This document shows, piece after piece, positions 31,640 through 39,714 of a stretch of 64,000 nt of DNA. The DNA comes from Deltaproteobacteria bacterium (GTDB lineage: Bacteria; Myxococcota_A; Polyangia; GCA-2747355). The stretch spans positions 310,001 through 374,000 of the forward strand of contig JACKDQ010000001.1 of the NCBI GenBank assembly GCA_020633415.1, read 5' to 3'. How positions within the stretch are numbered: position 1 is the first letter of the stretch; every line of letters starts with the position of its first letter. The notes under the pieces are model-generated. The model searched no databases and was not told where the DNA came from. It saw only the letters and a program-made list of their open reading frames with translations. A program made the position numbers and the translations under genes.

Positions 31640-33062
31640 AACGTAGTTTTTTATTCTTGGGCTTGGGTGGCTTTTGGGGTGCCCGGCGCGCAGGCACGGC
31701 GGGTGCTCTTTTCCGTGTTAGCGATCGCGTTACCGTCGGAGTTCTGACGGTAGCAGGCCTTGTGCTGGTCGTTGGCTGCGCGGGCAGCGAGGTTGCGGTG
31801 ACGCTGATCGGCGATGACTGCGGTTTGCCGTTGGACCGCGCGTCTGGTCGCGGAAGCGGTGGCGGTGCAGGGGAGGCGATCGCGGTTGTCTTCAGCTTTT
31901 GTCCTCGGAGCGCTGCTGGGCCTGACTCGGCCGACGCAGCGTCGTCCAGGGAGTTCGTGCGCCTTGGCAAGCCGACGGCGACGAGGACCGTCGCTGTGGC
32001 GAGCAGGGCTAGCGTCGTTGCTGTGAGGATTAGTGGCATTCGCTTGCTTCGTCGGCGCTCAGTCTCTACGGCATGGGCCCCGGGCTGTTGATCAGCGAGT
32101 GTCGTGGCGTGCTGGTCGACGGCGATATTGCCGAGAGCGATGGGCCGCATCGGTTGGACCGCCGGTAGGCGCTGCAGGCCGGTTTCTAGCCAGCTGCGGT
32201 GCGCGCCCAGCGTATCGCGCGCGACCCGTAGCGCGCGTCGCAAGTCGGCGGCGAAAGCTTCAACGCTCTGATGGCGAGCATCGGGATCCTTTTGCAGCGC
32301 GTGGGCCAGGACCTCGTCGACGGAAGTAGGCAAAGAAGGTACAAGAGTGCTGGCCGGTTGCTCGGGTTGTTCGCGGATCGCGGCGACGAGCGCAAAGAAG
32401 TCATCGCCGAGAAATGGTGGACGCTTGGTGAGCAACAGGTATGTCACGGCGGCCAGCGAAAAGATGTCTGAGCGATGGTCGATCGTTTTCGTTTCGGGTT
32501 GGGTCTGCTCTGGAGACATCCATTGTACGGTGCCGATCAATGGATGCCCTCGCGTGATCGCGTCGGCGGCGTTGCGGACCTTGGAGATGCCAAAGTCGAG
32601 CACTTTGATCTCAAAACCATTTTTGCGCCGCGCCAAGAAGATGTTCGACGGTTTGACATCGCGGTGAACGATGCCGCGGTCATGGGCTACCTGCAGGGCT
32701 TGCGCCGACTGGTCGACGATTTGGGCGACCTCGGCGATGCTCAGTGCTGGCCCGTCGATCACCCGCTGGGCGAGGTCCTGTCCTTCGAGTAGCTCCATCA
32801 CGAAGTAGGGTTGTCCCTCTTCGCTTTGGTTGAAGTCGACGATCTCGACGATATGAGGATGGCCGAGTTCAGCGGTGATCTGCGCCTCGCGACGAAAACG
32901 CGCATAGGCCTCGGCGGCGGTGTCGTTGTGGCTTAGCGAGAGCAGCTTGATCGCGAAACGTTTGGGCAGGCGCGCGTGTTCGGCCTCGAAGATCGCACCC
33001 ATTCCACCGCTGCCGATTTGCCGCAGCAGTCGGTAGGTTTTGTTGAGCAGCGTTTGTTGCAA
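31626..33062 (-). CDS. Ser/Thr protein kinase, membrane-anchored
   Basis: The 478-aa protein has a PknB-type kinase domain (residues about 10-275). The glycine loop is IGSGGMGAIFEAEH, the lysine is in FAIKLLS, the catalytic loop is HRDVKPSNIF, DFG is in VLDFGISKV, and MSPEQ replaces APE. A transmembrane helix near residue 350 (LILTATTLALLATATVLVAV) leads to a Pro/Thr/Lys-rich C-terminal tail of about 110 residues. The start is TTG with no clear Shine-Dalgarno. A TAGACT -10 box lies only 9 bp upstream, so the mRNA may be almost leaderless. It heads the kinase-TPR-lipoprotein operon. Confidence 0.93.
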   Translation of the reverse strand: MQQTLLNKTYRLLRQIGSGGMGAIFEAEHARLPKRFAIKLLSLSHNDTAAEAYARFRREAQITAELGHPHIVEIVDFNQSEEGQPYFVMELLEGQDLAQRVIDGPALSIAEVAQIVDQSAQALQVAHDRGIVHRDVKPSNIFLARRKNGFEIKVLDFGISKVRNAADAITRGHPLIGTVQWMSPEQTQPETKTIDHRSDIFSLAAVTYLLLTKRPPFLGDDFFALVAAIREQPEQPASTLVPSLPTSVDEVLAHALQKDPDARHQSVEAFAADLRRALRVARDTLGAHRSWLETGLQRLPAVQPMRPIALGNIAVDQHATTLADQQPGAHAVETERRRSKRMPLILTATTLALLATATVLVAVGLPRRTNSLDDAASAESGPAALRGQKLKTTAIASPAPPPLPRPDARSNGKPQSSPISVTATSLPAQPTTSTRPATVRTPTVTRSLTRKRAPAVPARRAPQKPPKPKNKKLRYESL

Positions 33063-33071
33063 GACACTTAG

Positions 33072-33101
33072 AGTCTATCACGCGCTTGTGCGACCTGTCC
33101 G
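33072..33101 (-). promoter_or_regulatory. Promoter of the kinase operon, near-leaderless
   Basis: On the minus strand CGGACA (33096-33101) is 18 bp from TAGACT (33072-33077). Nine bases separate the -10 box from the TTG start. Confidence 0.4.
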
Positions 33102-33266
33102 GGGCTCGGGGCAGGGCGCAAGGGCGTCGCCGCGGCGACCTTAACCGAGCGGTCAGAGTTAGCTGGGGTGCGCGACCGGGTCAGCGATGCCGCGGTTCGG
33201 GTCCGCTGGCCCCATTGCCCGTTGGTGGATTGCTGATGTAGTTTCGTAATCATTGAGCAATGCGCA

Positions 33267-33284
33267 TTGGTCTGGTGCTTGCTT
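33267..33284 (+). promoter_or_regulatory. Sigma54 promoter of the Kazal-like lipoprotein
   Basis: TTGGTCTGGTGCTTGCTT has GG (33269-33270), 10 bp, then GC (33281-33282). The predicted start at about 33294 leaves a 12-nt leader holding the GGAGG, short but workable. Confidence 0.5.
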
Positions 33285-33305
33285 ATCCGCTTGCTGGAGG
33301 ACGCG

Positions 33306-33797
33306 ATGGCACGCTCACTTTGCAGCCTTGGACTCGTTGCGCTGCTTGCGGCCTGTGCGGTCGATGATCTGCCGCAGCGCGCGCCCGATGCGGGCGTCAC
33401 TGATAGCGCGGTGGTAACAGTCGACGGCTTGCTGGTCGATAGTCGCAAGCCTGACGCAGCGCAGGCCGATAGTGGACCAGCAACAGATGCTGCGGCGGAT
33501 GCGGGCGCGGCCGATCTGGCGACCAATCGTTCCTGTTCGGATCCGTCGGTCTGTCGGATGAACGACTTCTGTTCGACCAAGCGCAGCGGCTGTCCGACGG
33601 TGGCCCTACCAGGCATTTGCCTGCCGCGACCGACGAGCTGTCCGCCGGCCAAATTAGGCGAGAACGTTTGTGGTTGCGACAACGTCGACTACGTCAGCAC
33701 CTGTGCCGCTAATGGTGTTGGGATGAGCGTGGCTCATCTCGGTGCATGTAAGACCGTGCCGAAAAAAGAGGAGCCGGTGCCCACGCCGGGCACCTAG
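33306..33797 (+). CDS. Kazal-like lipoprotein
   Basis: The 163-aa precursor has a lipobox (LGLVALLAACA) and an Asp/Ala-rich linker of the kind seen in Myxococcota lipoproteins. The cysteine-rich C-terminal domain ends NVCGCDNVDYVSTCAANG then VGMSVAHLGAC, which matches the Kazal-type protease-inhibitor pattern VCGxDxxxYxxxCxAxxxGV. A protease inhibitor or an adhesive module on the outer membrane is plausible. ATG 33306 has GGAGGA upstream; an earlier codon at 33267 lies inside the sigma54 promoter. It is divergent from the kinase operon. Confidence 0.8.
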   Translation: MARSLCSLGLVALLAACAVDDLPQRAPDAGVTDSAVVTVDGLLVDSRKPDAAQADSGPATDAAADAGAADLATNRSCSDPSVCRMNDFCSTKRSGCPTVALPGICLPRPTSCPPAKLGENVCGCDNVDYVSTCAANGVGMSVAHLGACKTVPKKEEPVPTPGT

Positions 33798-33822
33798 GCG
33801 GCTGCGCGCCGCTGCGGAGCTG

Positions 33823-34428
33823 TTAGCCGATGCGTCGGGCGTCGTTGCCGAGCTGCTGCCGAATCGCGTCGGTGACCAAGTGAGCGAGCAGGCTGTGGCC
33901 GGCCTCGACGATGCCGTAATCGTCGCTCTCGACGCAAACGAATGTATCGCAGAGCTCGCGGGCCTGGCCGCCGGTTTTGCCGAGCCAGCCTTGGCAAGCC
34001 AGACCGCTGGCCTTGGCCTGCTCGAGTGTGCGCACGACGTTGGGTGAGTTTCCGCTACCGCTGATCACGAGCAGCAGGTCGCCTGGGTCGGCGATCGAGC
34101 GCAATTGTTGGGCGAGCGCGGATTGATAGTCGACGTCGTTGGCCCAGGCGGTCAGTAGCGGGGTATTGTCGGTCAGGCAGAAGACGCGCAGGCGATCATC
34201 GCTGTCGATGTTTTGGCCGAGCGTGGTCTTGCTCAGGTCGCAGGTCAGATGGGAAGCGAGCGCGGCGCTACCACCGTTGCCGGCGATCAAAATTTTCCGT
34301 TTCTGCCGATGGGTGGCGAGGATTTGCTCGCTGGCGCGGCCGATCGCCGCCGTGTCGAGCGCGGAAAACGCAGCTGTCGCGTTGTTGATGTACTCGATCG
34401 CATGCACTTGGGATAGCTGAGAGCCCAA
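33823..34428 (-). CDS. SIS-domain sugar isomerase, GmhA-like
   Basis: The 201-aa protein has the phosphoheptose-isomerase layout: KILIAGNGGSAALASHLTCD, LTDNTPLLTAWANDVDY, VISGSGNSPNVVRTLEQA and a final DAIRQQLG helix. GmhA converts sedoheptulose-7-phosphate to D-glycero-D-manno-heptose-7-phosphate in the cytoplasm. It follows the nucleotidyltransferase gene after 81 bp in the same direction. The family also contains DiaA, but the cassette context favours a sugar role. Confidence 0.87.
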   Translation of the reverse strand: MGSQLSQVHAIEYINNATAAFSALDTAAIGRASEQILATHRQKRKILIAGNGGSAALASHLTCDLSKTTLGQNIDSDDRLRVFCLTDNTPLLTAWANDVDYQSALAQQLRSIADPGDLLLVISGSGNSPNVVRTLEQAKASGLACQGWLGKTGGQARELCDTFVCVESDDYGIVEAGHSLLAHLVTDAIRQQLGNDARRIG

Positions 34429-34509
34429 CCTGCCTGCCTCCTGCGTTGTTCAGTGGCTCAAGATTAGCAGACTCTCTGCGGGCGCGCGCGGCTAACTATC
34501 GATGCGTGC

Positions 34510-35232
34510 TCAAAGGGCAATGAGCTGCCCGCTTGCCAAGGCTTGGCGCGCTAGCTCAAGTCGCGCGGGTGAGTCGACGGCGATGCGGAACCCGTTAAGT
34601 GCTTGGCCGAACAATCGACCTTGCCGCGCGAGCCTGGGAAAGATATCAGCGGGCAAGTCCTTGGCGCCGGTCATCGCCGCCTCGAGCACCGCCGGCCCGC
34701 AGACGCAGACGCCGGAAAAGACCAGCCGCTCAAAAGGCAGCGGCGGTGGCGGTTGGCTGGGGCGCTCGTAAAACGCGCGTACTGCACCCTGGTGATCAAG
34801 GAAAGCGACGCTGTTTGAGTGTTCTCGGCGATGAAGCAGCAACGTCGCGTCACTCGCACGATCGCGGTGCAAGCTGACCAGCTGCCGCAGATCATGGTCG
34901 GTTAGCACGTCGCCGTAGTGGACCAAGAACAGCGGCTCGTCGGCGAAGAACGCCTGCAGTGGCGCGAGCGCGCCGGCGGTACCCAGTGGCTGTTGCTCGT
35001 CGGAATAGTGCAGCGTCGCGCCGAATTGGCTGCCGTCGCCAAGTTGGCCTCTGATCTGATCGGCGAAAGCGTGGAGATTGACCGCGATTTGATCGAAGCC
35101 GTGGCGGACCAGGCGCTTGATGATATGCGCGAGGATCGTTTGATCGCCGACCTCGAGCAGACCCTTGGGGCGATTCTGGGTCAGTGCGCCGAGTCGCGTA
35201 CCATGGCCGGCCGCTAGCAGAAGCGCACGCAT
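34510..35232 (-). CDS. Sugar-1-phosphate nucleotidyltransferase (HddC-like)
   Basis: The 240-aa enzyme starts with MRALLLAAGHGTRLG and has RPKGLLEVGDQ, LGTAGALAPL and the metal-binding aspartate in HYGDVLTDHDL. The length and context resemble the guanylyltransferase that activates D-glycero-alpha-D-manno-heptose-1-phosphate, but mannose-1-P and glucose-1-P enzymes share the motifs. The stop of the upstream phosphatase gene directly abuts its start codon. Confidence 0.87.
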   Translation of the reverse strand: MRALLLAAGHGTRLGALTQNRPKGLLEVGDQTILAHIIKRLVRHGFDQIAVNLHAFADQIRGQLGDGSQFGATLHYSDEQQPLGTAGALAPLQAFFADEPLFLVHYGDVLTDHDLRQLVSLHRDRASDATLLLHRREHSNSVAFLDHQGAVRAFYERPSQPPPPLPFERLVFSGVCVCGPAVLEAAMTGAKDLPADIFPRLARQGRLFGQALNGFRIAVDSPARLELARQALASGQLIAL

Positions 35233-35826
35233 CTATCGAACGCAGATCCAGTCGCTGGCTGCGGCGAGCGAGCTGCAACGGTGTTCGGGCATGATGTTGG
35301 GATCGAGCGGATCAACGGTGACGATCGGTGGCGCGTCATGATAGCCGGTCGTCACTTGAACCGTGCGACAGTCGGCTCGTGCGCCGGCGACGATATCGGT
35401 GATCCGATCGCCGACCATGAAACTCCGGCGAAGATCGATCTCGAGCTCTGCGGCCGCGCGCAGCAGCATGCCCGGGCGCGGTTTGCGACATTGGCAGACC
35501 TGGCGATAGGCGGGCAGATCGGCGTGCGGGTGGTGTGGGCAAAAATACATTCCGTCGAGCGCTGGACCACCGGCCGCAACGATCCGGTCGGCAACGGTGT
35601 CTTGCAGGTGCTGCACCTCGGCTTCGCTCGCCCAGCCGCGGGCGACAACCGTCTGGTTGGTCACGACGACTAGCGCGAAGTTCGCTGCGCGGAGTTTGCA
35701 GAGCGCCTCGACGACGCCGGGCAGCAATTCGATCTGCTCTGCCTTGAGCAGCGGTGAGCGATCGACGATCAGCACGCCATCGCGGTCGAGGAACACTGCG
35801 CGACGCTGCGTTGCGGTGGTGCTCAT
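35233..35826 (-). CDS. gmhB: D,D-heptose-1,7-bisphosphate phosphatase-like HAD protein
   Basis: This 197-aa protein has HAD motif I as AVFLDRDGVLI, motif II in VVTNQTVVARG and motif III/IV as KPRPGMLLRAA and FMVGDRITDI. The zinc-binding insertion characteristic of GmhB is seen as CPHHPHADLPAYRQVCQC. It removes the C7 phosphate of heptose bisphosphate. It overlaps the transporter gene by 4 bp (ATGA) and abuts the nucleotidyltransferase gene, so the cassette is translated as one unit. Confidence 0.9.
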   Translation of the reverse strand: MSTTATQRRAVFLDRDGVLIVDRSPLLKAEQIELLPGVVEALCKLRAANFALVVVTNQTVVARGWASEAEVQHLQDTVADRIVAAGGPALDGMYFCPHHPHADLPAYRQVCQCRKPRPGMLLRAAAELEIDLRRSFMVGDRITDIVAGARADCRTVQVTTGYHDAPPIVTVDPLDPNIMPEHRCSSLAAASDWICVR

Positions 35827-38318
35827 TGCTTAGTGTCGCGTTGCGGCGGCGGTGGTGCGGCTTGACTGGTCGCACTAGGTGGCGTCTGCGGCGCGAGCCC
35901 TTGCTCAGCTGGTGATGGGTTCGGCGGGCGAACGCCCGATTGCTCGACAGCGCGCGGTCCGGCGGGCGCATCGAAGAGCACGGGTTCGGCTTCGAGATTG
36001 CGCGCGCTGTGAACCAGTAGCGTTGTTGGCATCCCCTGCAGAATGCTGTTCATTCGCGCAAAGAACTGGTCGATCGCTTGCGGTTCGGCCTGGGGCAGGC
36101 GCAGTCCGACGATCGCCAGATCGGCCCCGGCGCTCTCGCCGTGCATGATGTCGGCGATCGTGCGGTCCTCGCGAAGGATCACCCGCGGCGTGGCCTCGAG
36201 GCGCGCACCGGCGAGAATGCCGTCGATCGCCTGGGTGACCAATCGGCGGTCACGCTCGGTCTCGACCACGGTAAGGATTGAGACGCTGGCGTGGCGCCAG
36301 TCGTGATGCGCTGTGAGCAGATAGGCGATCAGCAGCATCAATCCGCCGTTGCCCTGGAGCCCACCCCACCAGATGTGGATCGTGCGTTGGTCACCAAACT
36401 TCTTATCGCGGTTGTAATGGGTGATCAGTAGCGATCGATCGAGGCAGACCAAATCGCGCAGCACTTGGACGTAGTCGTAGCGGTTTTCTTCGTGACGAGG
36501 CCAACCGATCATGATCGTATTGGCTTCAAAGCTGCCGATACCGTAGGTTTGGGCGACCGTGATCATCCCGCGGTATTTGTCGCGGGAGACGTCGACCCGG
36601 CCGAAGACATTGGGATAGTTGTTGTGCAAGTGGTCGTCGAGGGAGCGCGCGAGCTCTCGCCGACGCTCGGCGAGCGGCTCGACCTCGCCTGGCAGCATGT
36701 GCACATAGGTGACGATGCCGCGGTCTTGGACGATCGCGCTGCCGAGACGCAGTAGCCAGGGTCGGCGCTCATGATCGCCACCAAGGATCACCAAATTTGG
36801 GCGCCAATTGAGCGCATGAAATTCGGCACGGCGCAGGCGCTGCAGTGCGCTGCGGACCAGCGCTGACCAGATACCGTGGCGAGCGTCGCCGTAGGTCGTG
36901 CCCAAGGCGCGTCGCTGGGCGATCACATAAATCCCGGCGCAGATTACCAGCGCGCCGAACATCGCCAACATGTCGATCACGCTCATCACGTAGAAACAGG
37001 CGATGCCGCCGATCACGCTGACTAGCGCGGGGACGGTGAAGTCGGGGCGGAAGCTGGGACTCGCCGCCCACTTTTCCAGCCCGCAGGCAAGATTGGTCAG
37101 CCCATAGGTCGCAAGAAAGAACATCGTCAAGATCGGGCCGATCGCGTCGAGTCCGCCGATCAGCACGCCGAGCTGGGCCAGCAGAAACGTCATGACGATG
37201 CCGACCCGCGGTTCGTTGGTCGGCCCGTGACCGCGGGCGAACAGTCGCGGCGCCAAGCCATCAGCGGCGAGGGCCTGCAGCGTGCGCGGCGCGGTGAGCA
37301 GGCTGCCGACGGCGCTGGAAATCGTCGCACCCCAAACGCCAGCGTAGATTAGTGCCGGTAGCCTGGAGATCTGCCACATCGCATCCTTATGCTTTGGATC
37401 GGCGAGATAGTCGGTGTTGGCAGTGATCGCCAACCAGATCATTACGCCGGCATAGATGATCAGCCCGCAAAAGATCGCTGCCATCGTGCCGCGTGGCAAC
37501 GCCGTGCGTGGGTCTTTGAGGTCACCGGACATGCCGACGCCGGCCATGATGCCGGTCACGGCGGGGAAGAAGATCGCGAAGACCTCGGCGAAGGGCGCGC
37601 GATCGTTAACCCACCACTCGAGCGTTGTGGCGCCAGCTTGGATCTTATTGCCGGCAAAGAACGAGATCAACGACAAGGCGATCGCCGCCATCACGAAGTA
37701 CTGCAACTTCAGCGCAAGGTCGGCGCTCTTGAGCGAGACGATGACGAGCAGCAACAATAGCGCGCTCGAGACCAACCGCTCGTGCTGGGCGACCGAAGGT
37801 GCCAGCTGTCGCAGCGATTCGGTGAAGCCAACGACGTAAAAGGTGACGCTCAGCGCTTGACCCAAAAAAAGCGGAATGCCGATCGCTGCGCCGACCGGTG
37901 CGCCGAGTGAGCGACTGATGATAAAATAGGCGCCGCCCGCGCCGACGGTGCGGTTGGTGGCGATGCTCGAGACCGAAAGGCCGGTGATCACCGTGATCAC
38001 GTGGGAGACCCCGAGGATGATCAGTGCGCCACCGAGGCCCGAGTTACCGACCACCCAGCCCATGCGCAGATACATTACGACGCCGAGGATCGTCAGAATG
38101 CTCGGCGTGAACACGCCGGAAAAGGTGCCAAAGCGTGCCTGACTGGCTGGCACACCGGCGCCGGAAGCTCGGCCGCTGATCGATGCGTTGAGCAGCTTAC
38201 TCAGTCGCGGGCCGATCACCGCCCCAGCCGTAGCCGCGCCAACGATGATCAACAAGGTCAGCGGCGTGATCGGGGAGTTGGACAGCCGGAACAGCTCGTC
38301 ATTGAGCCAGCCAAACAC
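35823..38318 (-). CDS. SLC12-type cation-chloride cotransporter (APC superfamily)
   Basis: The 831-aa membrane protein has the APC-fold core with the SLC12 signature GTFSGVFTPSILTILGVVMY and LRMGWVVGNSGL near residues 65-95. About twelve membrane segments run to residue 480, followed by a large cytosolic domain ending in a Pro-rich tail. In animals this family couples Na/K and Cl movement; bacterial members are poorly characterised and some carry amino acids. The GTG start has no near Shine-Dalgarno. A TTACCG-N17-TACACT promoter ends 6 bp before it, so translation may be leaderless. The linkage to heptose genes through a 4-bp overlap is unexpected. Confidence 0.88.
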   Translation of the reverse strand: MFGWLNDELFRLSNSPITPLTLLIIVGAATAGAVIGPRLSKLLNASISGRASGAGVPASQARFGTFSGVFTPSILTILGVVMYLRMGWVVGNSGLGGALIILGVSHVITVITGLSVSSIATNRTVGAGGAYFIISRSLGAPVGAAIGIPLFLGQALSVTFYVVGFTESLRQLAPSVAQHERLVSSALLLLLVIVSLKSADLALKLQYFVMAAIALSLISFFAGNKIQAGATTLEWWVNDRAPFAEVFAIFFPAVTGIMAGVGMSGDLKDPRTALPRGTMAAIFCGLIIYAGVMIWLAITANTDYLADPKHKDAMWQISRLPALIYAGVWGATISSAVGSLLTAPRTLQALAADGLAPRLFARGHGPTNEPRVGIVMTFLLAQLGVLIGGLDAIGPILTMFFLATYGLTNLACGLEKWAASPSFRPDFTVPALVSVIGGIACFYVMSVIDMLAMFGALVICAGIYVIAQRRALGTTYGDARHGIWSALVRSALQRLRRAEFHALNWRPNLVILGGDHERRPWLLRLGSAIVQDRGIVTYVHMLPGEVEPLAERRRELARSLDDHLHNNYPNVFGRVDVSRDKYRGMITVAQTYGIGSFEANTIMIGWPRHEENRYDYVQVLRDLVCLDRSLLITHYNRDKKFGDQRTIHIWWGGLQGNGGLMLLIAYLLTAHHDWRHASVSILTVVETERDRRLVTQAIDGILAGARLEATPRVILREDRTIADIMHGESAGADLAIVGLRLPQAEPQAIDQFFARMNSILQGMPTTLLVHSARNLEAEPVLFDAPAGPRAVEQSGVRPPNPSPAEQGLAPQTPPSATSQAAPPPPQRDTKQ

Positions 38319-38324
38319 GCAGGC

Positions 38325-38353
38325 AGTGTATCACCTTGTGGGCTCGACGGTAA
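38325..38353 (-). promoter_or_regulatory. Promoter giving a leaderless transporter mRNA
   Basis: On the minus strand TTACCG (38348-38353), 17 bp, TACACT (38325-38330), then six bases to the GTG start at 38318. Confidence 0.45.
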
Positions 38354-38407
38354 GCGTCGCCAGCAGTGGTGCACAACGCTGAGAGCCGGAAAGGGAAGGT
38401 GGGGGGG

Positions 38408-39652
38408 CTAGAAATAGTCTGAGAAGCTGAACGAGCTACCGCCGCCGCGTTCGGAACGTCCGCGGAATAGGCCGCCATGCTCGTCGCGATCGGCACCGAG
38501 CTTTTTGGCTTGCACGACGATGCGGTTGTCACCGTTCTTGTTGATGATGATCTGGCCGATCAGCGGTTTGTTGCCGGCATTGTCTAGCGCTGCCTTGTAG
38601 ACTGCGAGCAACATTTTGCCGATCAGCGCGTCGGTCGACTTGCTGATCTTGTCTAGGCCACCATATTTCGCGTCAGCGATGGCTGCGATGTGGTCACCCG
38701 CCGCGCTGCGCACGACGGTGAAGTCGCCTTGAAGCGCTGCGTCGACCTTTTGCGTACGACTCTGGTTTTGTTGTAGGAAAGACGCCCAGTCTTTGGTTTG
38801 CGTGTCGCGCAGTGTGCCGTGCATATGTAGCGTTGGTTCGGCCAAAGCCGCCCCCGGCATGTTGATGTAGATATGAACGTCGTTGTCGCGGTCGAGCTTG
38901 AATACCGGGTGCTTTTCGGCGGCATCGATCAGACCTCGAACCATTCGTCCGAGGTGATCGACGTGCTTGGCCGCGATCTGTGTTGAGGCGTAGCTACTGC
39001 CGCGCTTGCCGACCTGGTGGAGCCAGACGATGTTCTCGGCGGTATATGCATCTTTCCAAACGTCGGTCTTTTCGTAGTAGGCATGGCTTCGCATCTCGAA
39101 GTAGCCGATCTCTTCGCGCTGATAGGCGCGATAGATCGCCGGGGGCACGACCAAGCGTTCTTCTTGGATGCGGGTCTTGACAACCTTGGGCGTCGGGATC
39201 GCTAGCAGGTGAACCCATTTGGGCTGATTGCTGCGGACCATGCTCAGGTCTTCGATGATCACGAACTTGCTTTGGCGGTCGGTCGGCCGCTTGGCACCGT
39301 TCTCCTTGTCGAAGGCGGCAACCATGAAGTCGCTGTTACCTTTGCGATCGTAAAGACCCTCGCGCAGGTGATAGCTGCTGAGCACCCTGCTCGGGTGAAT
39401 GCCGCTGCGTTCACTGCGGCGCTCGAGCTGGCTCAGGTCATGCTTCCAGAACGTCCCGTCCGTTTCGCCAAGAAAACTTCGTCGGCCAAACTCACCGCCA
39501 TGTTCGCGATTGCCAAAGCCCTCGTTGCTAGCTGAGCCGCCGCGGTTGTGTCCGCCGCCTTCGCCGCCAAAGCCGGCCTCGGCGATCGCATTGCCCGAGA
39601 CCAGCGCAGCGATCCAGATCAGATGCAGCACAAGACGTTTTTTTGCGAACAT
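38408..39652 (-). CDS. Secreted protein of unknown family
   Basis: The 414-aa precursor has a signal peptide (LVLHLIWIAALVSGNAIA) followed by a Gly-rich stretch (residues about 27-60). The rest is mixed alpha/beta, with HIYINMPGAALAEPTLHMHG near residues 265-284 and a Gly/Ser/Phe-rich C-terminus (GGGSSFSFSDYF). I do not recognise the family. It lies 62 bp downstream of the 545-aa secreted protein gene in the same direction. A 9-bp stem-loop sits between them, so it is probably the second gene of that sigma54-driven unit. Confidence 0.75.
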   Translation of the reverse strand: MFAKKRLVLHLIWIAALVSGNAIAEAGFGGEGGGHNRGGSASNEGFGNREHGGEFGRRSFLGETDGTFWKHDLSQLERRSERSGIHPSRVLSSYHLREGLYDRKGNSDFMVAAFDKENGAKRPTDRQSKFVIIEDLSMVRSNQPKWVHLLAIPTPKVVKTRIQEERLVVPPAIYRAYQREEIGYFEMRSHAYYEKTDVWKDAYTAENIVWLHQVGKRGSSYASTQIAAKHVDHLGRMVRGLIDAAEKHPVFKLDRDNDVHIYINMPGAALAEPTLHMHGTLRDTQTKDWASFLQQNQSRTQKVDAALQGDFTVVRSAAGDHIAAIADAKYGGLDKISKSTDALIGKMLLAVYKAALDNAGNKPLIGQIIINKNGDNRIVVQAKKLGADRDEHGGLFRGRSERGGGSSFSFSDYF

Positions 39653-39675
39653 GTTGGTGTGCCCTCAATAGACGG

Positions 39676-39696
39676 CGGGCCACCCAGGGTGGCCCG
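39676..39696 (-). other. Perfect 9-bp stem-loop between two secreted-protein genes
   Basis: CGGGCCACC and GGTGGCCCG flank a 3-nt loop, with no T-tract on the minus strand. It may be an mRNA-processing or attenuation hairpin that sets the ratio of the two products rather than a full terminator. Confidence 0.5.
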
Positions 39697-39714
39697 TGTC
39701 AGGTGACCGATCGT

